Source: Aquatica leii (lineage: Eukaryota; Arthropoda; Insecta; Coleoptera; Lampyridae). Taken from it: a stretch of DNA of 64,000 bases. The notes beneath the pieces were generated by a model. It saw nothing but the letters and a program-made list of their open reading frames with translations, was not told the DNA's origin and made no database searches. Position 1 is the first letter of the stretch; the number at the start of each line of letters is the position of its first letter. Where the stretch lies: assembly GCA_035610365.1 (NCBI GenBank), contig CM069432.1, forward strand, positions 3,658,001 to 3,722,000. The letters are read 5' to 3'. Positions 1-10,275 of this stretch are shown here, in pieces. The translations under genes were made by a program, and so were the position numbers.

Positions 1-430
1 GAGACTTTTTTGCCCTTCACACTTAGAACTTTTAGAGTCTTGTTTGGAACAGTTGATATACCTTTTTCACTCATATTATAATTTTGATTGACAGAGAAAT
101 TGTACTTTTCATACATCATTTTTAAGTTTTTAAAAAATAATTCAATTTGAGGTTTATTGATTATTCATCCTACTTATGGAAATTTGCTCAGGTTGACTAC
201 AACCTCGCACCCACGTCTTACTCGCCTTCTTCAAACGTTCATTAAAACAATGCTTTATTTTATTGACATTAGCAAACTGAAAAGCGAAAGTCATTAGGTC
301 TTGCATAGTTATACCATAAAAACGTCGATCCATTTCTTTGACATATTCCGTCAGTTCAGTTTGTTTTTCTGATGCAAAAACTGTCTTAAAACGTCTCAAA
401 GAATCAAAATAATTTTCCTTTTTCTAATAG
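1..430 (-). pseudogene. pogo/Tigger-type transposase, N-terminal part, cut by the window edge
   Basis: Minus-strand reading gives the N-terminal half of a pogo/Tigger-like DDE transposase. Such proteins bind their own terminal repeats and cut and paste the element. From 399 down, the translation holds the CENP-B-type helix-turn-helix region: the run MDRRFYGITMQDLM, then FAFQFANVNKIKHCFN and KTWVRGC, matching the family pattern of 'G-x-T-x-x-D-L' followed by 'A-x-x-N-x-I-x-x-x-F-N' and 'W-x-x-G'. Below 154 the frame shifts but the family signal continues towards base 1, with NYNMSEKGISTV in the place of the usual 'Y-N-x-D-E-T-G-I' and then KTLKVLSVKGKK. The usual catalytic Asp-Glu there reads Ser-Glu, so this copy looks dead. 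The stop after MNNQ and the frame change also mark it as a pseudogene. The catalytic C-terminal half lies outside the window. It is a different copy from the one at 5022-6817. Confidence 0.75.
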
Positions 431-1976
431 TAAATATAAAAAATAAATAAATAATAGTACTCCAATATACATTGATGCTTTTTTTTGTAAAAAATTTAAA
501 TAAGTCCAAAAAGCAAAATTCCAAGTAATATAAAATAAATTTGGAAAAGCTGATAAGATTATACATAAATTAAATTGTAGACATTCTTCAAAGTTGATGT
601 TTTAGGGTAGCTATAAACGCTATTGCTCGCTTATGGGAATGCATTTGTTTGTATATAATTGTGAAGCTGTGTAATGCTGTAATGTGAAATATGCTTGCGT
701 TTATTGTATAATTGAATACCAACTTTCCCAAATTTACATAGTTTAATGATTAACAACTCGCCAAATTACAATTCAATCAATGTGCACGTACCAGTTGTAT
801 GCTCATAAAATCGTCTTCGAACACAAACATTTTGCATTTTTAACGATGTTTATTTTCGCATTGCGTATAAAATACAAGAGACCAACCCTATTTAATTATA
901 ATTTTGCATAAGGCTTCTCTAATCTCTGATATTACGTGAAAAATCGATATTACATGTACATTGCGTGGCGAATTATTTTAAGACTGACGCTAACGCTAAT
1001 ATTAAAGCTTTTGATTTTGTAATGTTACGTAATTTACTGAAACTAATTTACGTTGAAATTTACAACCTTTTACCACAATACGTTAATGTGATTATCAAAC
1101 GAAATCACTCATTAAAATTTCCATACAAAATAATAGATAATGGCGGTTTAATTTCAGAAGCAGATTATTGATGATGGGATTGGCTAAATTAAACTTTACC
1201 CGCTCGCTATTGTGAACATTTTTGCACTCGTAATTTATGGATGGAGTTAAATTAAAAATTTCTTTTTATTCAATTTTAAGATAGAATGTTCGTGCATTCT
1301 GCATGTTAATTTTTCATTATTAAACATTTTAATTACGTAGTCTATTAGATCATCCATTCTTTTGACGATGACAAATTCAACAAAAAAATTACGTAAACAC
1401 ATTAATTCAATTTTTAATTACTGAGTTGTTTTTAATATTTTATCAACATTTTTTACTAACAATCACTAAATACATTTCCATTCAAAATGTTTCTAAACGT
1501 TTTCTAAGAATTAAAAACGAAGTTAAACATTTAAGCTAACACCGAAAATATTTTTAGTAGTTGTATCTGTTATTTAAATAATTTAAATGTATAATTACTG
1601 TACATATTACTGTTACGTAGTGGTAAAACAATGTCTAACATCAATATTCGTTCGTTAGTTACGCAATGAGCAACAAAAGCTCTATGGTGACAATCTGAAA
1701 ACTAGAAATCTACATAAAATAAGTGTTTAAAATACCAATTATATTCCTGGTGATTTTTCTAATTAAAAAAAATGTTTTTTAGAAAAAGCAACACAAACAA
1801 TAATGTACGTTACTCTAGTGGAAAGTATCATAGCATAAGACATTCATATGCACCGCTTGGCTGTGCGGCCTGGCGTCGCATTATGGTTCGTTATGCTATG
1901 CTTTACTTCCGACCTTTGTTACGTAAATTACTATTTATTCATCTTTTATTATTTTGTTATCCTCTTCGATTAAATA
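431..1976. other. AT-rich spacer, no recognised feature
   Basis: I see no coding similarity, RNA gene or clear repeat here. The longest open frames (965-1171 and 1772-2035, plus strand) are low-complexity or have compositions typical of random frames, and resemble no family I know. Confidence 0.5.
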
Positions 1977-2913
1977 TGTTACATGCTTATAGATCTAACA
2001 AACCTTGCACGGCCAATTCACACAGTCGGAGATAGGGGAGGTTCAAATAAATAAGAGTTAAAAGGCGCCAGATCTGTTATAAGTAAAGCTTTTATCTCGA
2101 TCAGGACAAAAGGTTCACTGGTGTTCGTGTCACTAACCAAAAAGAAAGATGTGTTACCATAAAGAAAAGAAGAAGAAAGAAGACAGGTATAACAACTTTA
2201 ATTTAATAACGTAGATTATTAACAACGAATCTATCGAATTCTTAATCCATAGATGCCAGAAGTATCGGCAACACTCAATACATAAGTTTAAATTAAGTGA
2301 ATAGCGAAGAAAATTACTTAATCAATATCGTTTGTACACAGCATGCGATACACACAAAATAATTACTGAAGCTACTTTAATGGTATTGAAACAATGATCG
2401 TAATTACGGAAATATTCCGTGAATAACTTTTCTGACAGCGACAAAATAATTAAATAAACTTACCCACAGTCTAGTATCTACTTGTTCGGAGAAAACGTTT
2501 TCCTCGTTGAGTGAGGCTGGAATAAATTTTAATAGCAAATCGTGTCAACACAATGACTCACTAAAGCAAGTTCTACAAAATTGTAAATTACTGCTAAAAG
2601 AAAGTACACATAGCATAGCCCGATTATCGAATGCTGTTTTCCACATTCAATGAAACTTGATCTCACAGGTGTTTGCCGCATAAGTAGGATCTCGAAGAAA
2701 AGTTCTTGTCTTCGGTTTTTAGTTTTAAACGTAGGCCTTACAGAGTTATACTCGTCCCATGAAGGTATTTATCGATACTAATCCCTTATTGTTTGTTATT
2801 AAATAGAAACATGTAGCCAAAGCGTGGCGGAACGGCTATCAAATTAAGAAAGAAATTACCACAGAATCCTAGCAAAACGGATGTAAATAGCTTACCCTGT
2901 GACGAATAAATTA
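1977..2913 (+). repeat. Dispersed LTR-like repeat, family A, copy 1
   Basis: Starts TGTTACATGC and contains the family hallmarks in order: ACCTTGCACGGCCAA, CACACAGTCGGAGATAGG, GGCGCCAGATCTG, a TCGATCAGGACA block, AGTATCGGCAACAC near 2262, GCATGCGATA near 2342, GAAAACGTTTTCCT near 2491, and near 2826 GTGGCGGAACGGCTAT followed by AAATTACCACAG. The same blocks in the same order occur at 16954-17960 and, inverted, at 34334-35767; the copy at 30485 has only the first part. Length, TG start and lack of coding suggest a solo LTR or a non-autonomous LTR element. The internal region and TSDs were not found. The right edge is where similarity to copy 4 fades. Confidence 0.7.
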
Positions 2914-3399
2914 CTTTTTTTTAACTCATATACATAAACCCATGGTAAGATGCATATACTACGAGTTAGTTAGAATAAATGTTATGAGATGAATTTTTGG
3001 ACTATGCTGCAGATGTTTAAAATTACAGGTCTTTGAATCGCTCTTACAAAAAAGTTTTATTACTATTATTATAACTGTCTACTACAGTAATTTATTAAAT
3101 ATTGTTTATCAGCATACTTTTTATTTTTATTTTGTGCTGCTTTATTTAATGTATAACGTTTTTTTGATCGTTTTAAGATACGCTGTAATATCTGGTATAA
3201 AAGCTTCATTTTCTAGTATAATGAGCAAATCGCGTTTGAGTGAGGTTTTTTGGTTGTCATCCAAAACACAAACAGATTAAACTATAATGTGTAGATAAAT
3301 GCTTGCTGCTATTCATAGCAAATTGTACCGACGCAGGGCTTCCTTCAATTTCGTATGTTTGGTTCCCACAATAATAAGATAATTGTATCTTCAAGTCTC
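2914..3399. other. Spacer, no recognised feature
   Basis: AT-rich sequence between family A copy 1 and the gypsy remnant. No coding similarity or repeat structure seen. Confidence 0.4.
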
Positions 3400-3888
3400 A
3401 ATTTCGTCGATCTTTAGGATTTGAAGATTGGTAATATAAAGAAGTGATAGTTGATAACTCGACAAGTTGTTTCATATTGAAACGTTCGAGAAGTTATTCG
3501 CAACTTCGAGAGGCTTCGCGAGGTACTCTAGAACGTTCACCGAAAAATGTGGAACATACGGGAACGTTTTGCCAAATTGTATAAATACTTTGCAAACAAA
3601 TCCGAGGTTAGTTATTTCCGTAATGCCAAGACGGCAGTGTTTATTCAAGTGGAAATAAATTAGTGACTAACCTGTGTGCGATAAAGATACAGAGTACGTG
3701 ACTTTGGTATAAACAACTTTAGGCGTTTAGATAAATAGAAGTTATCTTCGTGTAAGTAATAGTGCGATATAAATTAAAGTGTAAGTGTTTTCATTAAATA
3801 TCTTTAGATTTAATTAGTTCGGTTAGTTTAAATGTGTACATATTTTTAGTAGTTTAAATAAATTAGTTTTTTAATAATAAAATTTGTT
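3400..3888 (+). repeat. Candidate gypsy LTR or promoter region
   Basis: A moderately GC-rich block (about 3470-3600) with TTCGAGAAG and TTCGCGAGG motifs is followed by a TATA-like GTATAAATACTTTGC near 3577, AATAAA near 3653, and an AT-rich stretch ending ATTTGTTAC. Gypsy integrase coding starts immediately after, with no gag, protease or RT between. This fits a 5' LTR brought next to integrase by internal deletion, but no second LTR is available for comparison, so the identity is inferred from position and composition only. Confidence 0.35.
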
Positions 3889-4791
3889 ACTGCGAGAACG
3901 ATTCTACTGGATGAACTGCAAAGAGGACGTCATGAAATGGTGCCGTAACTGCACGGTCTGCGCATCAGGAAATAGTCCAGCGAGAAAGCGCAAAGCACTC
4001 ATGAAGCAAGACAGCGTAGGAAACCCTTTGGAAAGAGTAACGATTAACATCGCAGGACCGTTCCCAGAATCCGATTCGGGAAATAAATACATACTGGTGG
4101 CGATGGATTATTTCATGAAATGGACCAAGGTTTACGCCGTATCTAATCAAGAAGCAGCTACAGTCGCAGACGTATTAGTAAATGAGTTTTTCTGCCGGTT
4201 TGGAGTTCCGTTTGAATTGCACTCCGATCAAGGCCGCAACTTTAAGTCTAGGCTGTTTCAAGAAGTTTGCCGACTGTTGGGAATTAAGAAAACTAGGACG
4301 ACGCCTCTCCATCCTCAATTTGATAGCATGGTTGAGCGGATGAATCGAACAATAGGCAAGTACTTAACCAAGGTAGTGTCCGAACACTAAAGAGACTTGC
4401 CCGTTTTTCTAATGGCATACTGATTATCCGTTCACGAAAACACAGGCCAAACACCATCCTGTGTGAGAAGATTGCGTCAGCAAGCTGACCAAGAGGCTAG
4501 ACGAAATACATGAAGAGCTCCGTAAAAACACATAAATTGCCAGCGACAGGATGAAGACTAGATATGACGTCAAGGCGCAAAATGATGGGTTTCAACCTAG
4601 CGATATGGACTGGTTGTATAATCCTCAAAAGAGACGTGGTTTGTCGCCGAAGCTGCAAAGACAATGGGAGGGCCCCTATAAAGTCATGCAGCGTTTAATG
4701 ACGTCATATATCGCAGCATCCGAAAACTGCCCAGAAGCAAACCAAAATTGGTCCACGTCGATCGTCTAGCCCCGTTTTCTGGCGATAACTA
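3889..4791 (+). pseudogene. Ty3/gypsy pol C-terminus: integrase
   Basis: Integrase inserts retrotransposon cDNA into the genome. The reading starts inside the zinc-binding region (RERFYWMNC, then a C-x2-C pair in CRNCTVC), followed by the catalytic core. The first Asp is the invariant residue of NIAGPFPES/VAMDYF (family D at the usual 'D-x-x-G-P-F' reads N here), the second is in HSDQGRNF, and the Glu is in VERMNRT. A stop at 4388-4390 ends the first open frame. The signal continues with frame changes (VHESTGQ-like region about 4430-4460) into the C-terminal GPY/F module at 4551-4769 (RQWEGPYKV), and after another frame change into HVDRLAPF and a natural-looking stop at 4789-4791. All upstream pol domains are missing. 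It resembles the gypsy copy at 33480-37330 more than the one at 23159-27257. Changing the first Asp to Asn and several frameshifts make it inactive. Confidence 0.88.
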
Positions 4792-4855
4792 GAATACGCA
4801 ACTTTAGGTCCGAACCAGAATAATAAGCAGCAAAACCAGAAATCAAATCGAAGAA

Positions 4856-5021
4856 ATGGAGTTCGAGAAGTTTATGAACTTATAAGGAGGTTCTGGAAAA
4901 GCTAGGTTCGAGGTTACCACCGAGGAACTACAAGACCTGTTCCAGACACAAAAAGATTACGCCATCGCACATTGCATGTTCGAGGATCTTGACATGTCCA
5001 GAGGGGTTGGTGTCGTGTTTA
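4856..5021 (+). pseudogene. Macrodomain-like ORF downstream of gypsy pol, truncated
   Basis: An ATG at 4856, 65 bases after the pol stop, opens a frame that has one TAA at 4883-4885 and then reads on to about 5021. The stretch after the stop contains LQDLFQTQKDYAIAHC, then EDLDMSRGVGVVFK. This follows the N-terminal signature of OARD1/Poa1-type macrodomains (Asp-Leu-Phe, then Ala-His-Cys, then Asp-x2-Met-x2-Gly-Ile-x-Val-x-Phe-Lys), which bind ADP-ribose and remove it from acidic residues or O-acetyl-ADP-ribose. Only the first third of such a domain is present, because the opposite-strand transposase at 5022 interrupts it. The position right after integrase and in the same orientation suggests an accessory gene of this gypsy family rather than a host gene. 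Family assignment is by motif recall, not by search. Confidence 0.55.
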
Positions 5022-6817
5022 AAGAGAACGATTTTCCAAAAACTTTTGCAATAATGTATCCACCTTTGGGAACACATTCGACTGACGTTTCTTTATCAGA
5101 AACATGACATACATCATCATCTGATGACTTGTCATTCAAAACAATTTCTTTGCCTTCATCATCTGTGGATTTTTTTTGAAATAATTTCTTCTTGGCTTGT
5201 TTTCCTTATTTTTCCAGACATCCTACTTTCTTTTAGTCTATTCTTTTCTTCTAGTATCAGCTTCTCTGGGGTAGCTGTGGCGATCATACATCGCCCTCGT
5301 TTTCTTCCTCGATTGCTATTTTGTTTCTTTGGAGGGGTCGTTGGAAAAGGTTTAATCTCCTCCGGTGATATAAATATTTCCTCTTCTATTTTTTTGAAAG
5401 TTAGATTGGTGGTGGCGTTTTTTTTTTTGAAATTGATGTTACAGACGTAGAGGGCTTATCGAGATTATACGTATTTCGCCGTTCTTTTGGTGATTTATTA
5501 TGGCATTGAGGAATATCTGCAACTGCAGGAGTTATGTTTTCAAGATCTTCATTAACTGGCAACAGGCGATCTGTAACAGCAGAAAATAGGAAATCCTCTT
5601 CCGAAAATATGTTGCGATCAAATGGGACGATTCCAGTGCACAGAAATACAGATTTAATATTACTAGGAGTCGCTGCTCTATCCCATGACTGAAGGCACAT
5701 AAGTGAAAGATTATAAATATTGATAGTTTTTCCAGAATGCAAAATCATCCAGGAGTCAGCCGCTTGGTTGAAAAAAGTCTTGAAAGGGCCGAACACGGTG
5801 CGGTCTAATCTCTGCTGTTTATTTGAAGTATGCGGTACAAAACTCAACCGCATCCAGAGATAAATGCGATTTATGATTATCCATAATCAACAGCACTTTT
5901 TTTCCAGAGAACATCGGACGTGTTTAACAAAGTGTTCTCGAAGTTTGATAAAGTTTTCACAGGTCATCCAGCCGCCGGGATTAACTAAACCTAATGAACC
6001 TTTATCTGTTATGCCTTTCATCATCCTGCTAGAGTCGAATCGATGGTGAGGAAAAATCCATACAAGTGGAATAGTACTATCATTAGCACAAATTAGCTCA
6101 CCTCTTTCTCTTGATGTAACTTGGCCTATTTGGTGTTCACATTTTTTACCAACAATTTCCTGCACTCGTTGGACGGTAGTAACTCCAGTCTAATAACAAA
6201 TTGGTAAAGGTAAAAATAAATTATTTGATTTCTTAACTAGCAATAAAGTATTTTACCTCGTCCAAATTAAAAATTCTTTCAGGTGTGGAAGAATGTCGTG
6301 AAATGACGACTTCCAGCTCATCTTGGAACTCTCTGACAGTTGTCTTATTAAAACTCGTCATTCTAGCGAGGTTTGTGGCTTCTGGCTTTCTCACAGACAG
6401 CCTTGGATGTCGGCGCATAAAGCCCCAAAATCAATCCTCGGTAGCGCTTTTATTTTTCACCTATTTTGTTGGAACAGCCAACAAATCTTTTATCGCATAT
6501 TCATAAGCTAGCCGTCTGACTAACTTAGGTGTTAGTCCATAAAACATGGCAGAACATTTTAATAAATAAACCTGACGAGCAGTTTTCCTATTGGTATTAA
6601 ATATTTGCGCTTTACGAAAATTGAGACTAAACTCTACTTTATCGAAACCATTATGTTTTCCGTTCTTCAGGTAATTGCACAGTCTGCTTTTTGTAACTTG
6701 ATTATTTTTAGCACTTTTTCTTTTGCTCAAATTATTTTGCAACACGTCAGTTACGGCCTGCTGTAGCGAATCCGGGTCAAATTCTTCCTCACTCTTCTTT
6801 TTATAGTACCTCGGCAT
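5022..6817 (-). pseudogene. pogo/Tigger-type DDE transposase with a 67-bp intron
   Basis: Start ATG at 6817 (MPRYYKK). The N-terminal psq-type HTH comes first (LQQAVTDV, RLCNYLKNG), then the CENP-B-type HTH (RRLAYEYA, FWGFMRRHPRLSVRKPE). Two in-frame stops occur at about 6465 and 6435, both at positions where the family has Trp. The catalytic core begins at IFNLDE (first Asp). A GT-AG intron, 6256 down to 6190, splits NLDE from TGVTTVQRVQEIVG. The core continues through LVNPGGWMT, LLIMDNHKSH (second Asp, after a one-base loss in a seven-A run near 5900) and RLDRTVFGPFK (third Asp). The C-terminal part (GIVPFDRNIF, then a Ser-rich linker, then YIIAKVFGK) runs to about 5022, where it abuts the macrodomain-like ORF. 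About eight codons are missing between the second and third Asp. The terminal inverted repeats were not recognised. Confidence 0.85.
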
Positions 6818-7455
6818 ATTTATTTGATTATTTAATCTAAAATTCCATAAAAACATAAATATACAGAATAAATACAAATACCGGGGAAAGTGTGGACACA
6901 TGAAAATGTCTCCCCCGGCGCACTTTTATTGAATTTAGCGCCATAAATTTTAAACTCACCAATATTTACGTGTTACAAAACGAAAGCAGACTCCACACTT
7001 CAAATTTAACCTGTGGACATTTAGTGCAAGTGTATGCAAGAACATCCGCTTCTATCGCAGTTGATTATTAAAAACAGTGGCTTCTAATCACGCATGAGAA
7101 ATGTGCATCATCAGTTGCGCACGCGGTGAATCCAAAAATATTAAATAAAATCAGAGATATTTACCAATTACGAATCATCAAACCTTATTATTTTTATTGT
7201 GCAAAAAGAAAGAATGTGTGTTATGTTGGATAAACTAAACAAAAGATAAAAAATCTTAGTAACAATTAGAAATACGACTGCAACACAAAAAAGGCAATAC
7301 AGCGTTAGCAGTTTATGATATAGACATGGGCCACAACTTTGATTTTAATAATCCCATAACTTTAGATGTGGAAAATAATTTAAAAAAACGTTTAGTTTCT
7401 GAAATGATACACATCAACATAGATAAAAATAATATCAATCATGGTACTAATAATT
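6818..7455. other. Flank of the pogo/Tigger copy, no recognised gene
   Basis: Probably contains the 5' end of the pogo/Tigger element (6818 to perhaps 7000), but I could not find its terminal repeat. The rest is AT-rich without coding similarity. Confidence 0.4.
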
Positions 7456-7595
7456 CACTGGTCTGCAAAAAAATATTTTTTTATCGAGTCCTGGCACTAT
7501 TTCGAGTGATTCTTATGTAAAATGACGCCCTGAATCCAAATATGTCTTCCGTTTTCTTCCATCACCCACCATTTTTGAGGGAGCCCCAAATCTCT
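7456..7595 (+). repeat. Left terminal inverted repeat of the 7456-9984 element
   Basis: Starts CACTGGTCTGCA. The best-conserved inner block is GATTCTTATGTAAAATGAC at about 7510-7528, which is identical in the opposite arm. Confidence 0.8.
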
Positions 7596-7744
7596 AATTT
7601 TACCACTTTTCGATAAATTAATTATAATTTATTTATCGAACGATAATAATAATAATTATAAAAATTATTATAATAATAAATATATGAACATGAATTTAAT
7701 TGAAATGGGAAAAAGAACTAATTTAGCTATAAACAGTAATAAAT

Positions 7745-9475
7745 AAAAAGATATTCATCGTTACTTGGTGCTTGCTTTCCTTTTATACCCTGAGGTACAG
7801 CTCTCTCGTTTCAAAAACCAGCAGTACTCCGCCAACATGCTTGCATTCCACTTCCTTGAAAATCTCTTCTCCAGCTTAGCGATGTCTTGATGGAACCGTT
7901 CCCCGTGTTCATCCGAGACTGCTCCTAAATTTTCAGGGAAAAACTCGATATGCGAGTGAAGGAAGTGAACTTTAAGAGACATGTTACATCCTATGTCCTT
8001 GTACGCTAAAAGCAGTTCCTCGACGTAAGCGACATAATCTTCACTTTTGTGGTTACCCAGAAAGTTCTTACAAACGTTTTGAAATGCAAGCCAAGGTCGT
8101 TTTTTTTCGATTTAGGTGTTCAATAAACGTCGAATCTTGGAAGAGTTGTCTAATCTAGGGACCAACAAAAACGCCTTTTTTGATTTTAGCTTTGCTAAGA
8201 CGAGGAAATTTAGTTTTCAAAAATTGAAATGCGCCACCTCTCTTGTCCACTGCTTTCACAAACTGCTTGATCAATCTAAGTTTTTGATGTGTAAAGGTGG
8301 TAAGTAAATATTTTCCTTCAAAACCAAAGGATTGTGGGCGACATTTTTCTGACCAGGAATAAGATTTTCTCGCAGAGGCCAGTCCCGTACGATGTAATGT
8401 TTATCTCGGGCTCGGCTATCCCATTCACAAAGGAAGCAGCAATATTTTGTGAACTCTGATTGCAGGCCCGTGAGTAGAGCAACAACTTTTAAGTCAGCGC
8501 AAAGTTTCTACTTATAATCATGATAACTAATTTTATCAAGGATTCTGAAGATGTTTTCGTACGTTTCCTTCATATCAACAGAGTATGCAACTGGAACTGA
8601 TGGGAAGTCATTCCCATTTGCCAACAGGACAACTTTTAAGCTTGTTTTTGATGAGTTTATGAACAGTCTCCATTTGTCTCGGTCACATGGCATATGTATC
8701 TCTGTCATCAATAAATTTGCATTAGGACAGAATACTAAACCTTTATCTTCTAAGAAAAGACATTTCAGGGTTGCTTGTCTAGTCTTGTAAGAAGATATTT
8801 TTACTCCCTTTTCTAAGAGATTCCAGTGTTGAAGTCGCGATCCTAGGAGCTGAGATTTAGTCTTGGGTAACTGCAACTCCCTGACAAGATCATTTAATTC
8901 CGATTGAGTGAGGAGGTGAGGTTGCCGAGATACTAAATCTCCGGAATACTCTTCATCATCATTGAACGTATCATTCGAAGCCCCAGGTTGTGGCTCAGAG
9001 TCTTTTAAATCAATTTCCGGCTCTAGAGTATAAGTGTTTGGGGGCTCTGGGATTGGCAAAGTATCATTATGAGGAACAGGTCTTAAGGCTGACGAAATAT
9101 TGGGATACTGAATTGTATGCTTACTTTTGCTCGAAAACCCGACGGTGGAAGTCATACAAAAGTAACAATCTGTAAGATGACAGCGAGGTTCACGCCAAAC
9201 CATAGGCACAGCAAATGGCATTGATTTACGGGTACCTTTGAGCCATTTGGTCAAACTACTGTAACAAGTCGTACAGCAAACTGATGGAGCCCAAGTCTTG
9301 TCCTAGTCGCCAACTTGACAATCAACGTACAATTTATAAGCTGTTTTAACAAGCGGAGAAAGGGGTTTTCGTTGCGCTTTTAAAGTTAATTCCCCGCAGA
9401 CATAGCAAAAGCTATCAGGATGGTTTTTACACTTGAAAAAATTCGGAGTAAAAGTAGTTTTACTGTTTTACACAA
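7745..9475 (-). pseudogene. Transposase-like protein of the 'GERFHQD' type, decayed
   Basis: Reading from about 9475: a Cys-containing N-terminal segment (CKNHPDSFCYVCGEL, later CCTTCY), one stop near 9305, then a 248-codon open stretch at 9254-8508. That stretch has KFAV-like VPMVWREPRCH, CYFCM, an acidic linker, and the conserved block DRDKWRLFINSSKTSLKVVLL. Below 8508 several frame changes occur, but the signal continues (KHYIVRDWPLR-like region about 8370; IRQLFQDS-like region about 8130). It ends at 7982-7761 with HFLHSHIEFFPENLGAVSDEHGERFHQDI. I know this order from uncharacterised repetitive proteins of insects, cnidarians and fish, thought to be transposon-derived. The catalytic residues and superfamily are unknown to me. 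Placement between TIRs supports a transposase role. Confidence 0.75.
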
Positions 9476-9859
9476 ATGAACAAAAATGAACACAAAATCC
9501 AGCACGTTTAAAACGTCGACAAGTTAACTCTGCAACAGCTATAGATGTACTGATCGAAGCAGTTAAGCAAACAAAGTAATATACTATAATGAGAAGAGTA
9601 ATGCAAGTTCAAGCCTGTCGAAAATTCCTGTTCAAACCTGCATGTGGTATTGAGATCGCCAGCGTCGTGCAGTAAATCTTCCTAACTGTTTATTGATATT
9701 TTTTTACTGTTCTTATATATTTGTATTTTATTGTTGTTTCTATATACATTTTATAGCAAAACTTTTGCCATATACTTTGGTATAAATTTTATTACCTGCT
9801 TTGGGATGTTTAACGGCTATAAGTTAAAATTCTAAAAAAAAATGCAAAAAATAAAATAA

Positions 9860-9984
9860 AAATGGGGTCCCCCCAAAATATTTGGGTGATGGGTAAAAAC
9901 GGAGCTCATTTTTGGATTCAGGAGGTCATTTTACATAAGAATCGTCAAGAATGGTATCAGGGCCGATTTTCATGCAGACCAGTG
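9860..9984 (-). repeat. Right terminal inverted repeat of the 7456-9984 element
   Basis: The reverse complement starts CACTGGTCTGCA and repeats the inner blocks of the left arm with small differences, including a run of G (9864-9880) where the left arm has GGGAG. Confidence 0.8.
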
Positions 9985-10137
9985 TAATCTAAGTTGTGTA
10001 TATAATAATTTAATTTCAATAATTGTGAGATAACTATGTAGGTTATTCGATTATTCTAGTTTATTTTCTTAATTTTTATCTTCTTTTGCCTTGACATTTA
10101 ATAATTTTTGATCTTATATTATCTTAGACTTAGTTTT

Positions 10138-10275
10138 TAATAAATTTTTAGTGGCCTGATGAAGCGCTCACGTGTAGCACAAAACGTAGCCTTAATAATA
10201 GTATAAAGTGGTTTTTCTTGCCCCTCCTAAGTGAAGAATAAAAAAATCTTGTGCAATAATTAACTTTATTAACGT
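10138..10275 (+). repeat. PLE 3'-terminal repeat fragment
   Basis: GTGGCCTGATGAAGCGCTC is followed by GCACAAAACGTAGCC and ATAAAGTGGTTTTTCTTG, then CCTAAGTGAAGAATAAAAAA. The same series occurs at 60204-60295 and, inverted, at 59983-60074, and a related series at 16205-16322 ends a PLE. The CTGATGA box recalls the hammerhead ribozyme core known from PLE termini, but the expected GAAA box reads AAAA here. No PLE coding precedes it, so it is a short, 5'-truncated copy or a solo terminus. Confidence 0.5.

Larger units (their letters stand above)
7456..9984 (-). mobile_element. DNA transposon with long TIRs and an unclassified transposase-like gene
   Basis: Both ends start CACTGGTCTGCA when read inwards (7456-7467, and reverse complement of 9973-9984). 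Farther in, both arms share GATTCTTATGTAAAATGAC, then CTGAATCCAAA, then a CATCACCCA block, giving imperfect TIRs of about 130 bp. The single gene lies between them on the minus strand. Flanks are TAATT (left) and TAATC (right), so a TAAT duplication is possible but not clean. The CACT start recalls CMC-type termini, but I cannot place the protein in that or any other superfamily. Confidence 0.8.

Noticed and set aside
965-2035. Two plus-strand frames (68 and 87 codons)
   Set aside because: No family resemblance; the second overlaps the family A repeat, whose sequence is shared with noncoding copies.
7456-7470. Assigning the 7456-9984 element to the CMC (CACTA/Chapaev) superfamily because its ends start CACT
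   Set aside because: The protein shows none of the CMC motifs I know, and the flanks do not show a clear 2-4 bp duplication.
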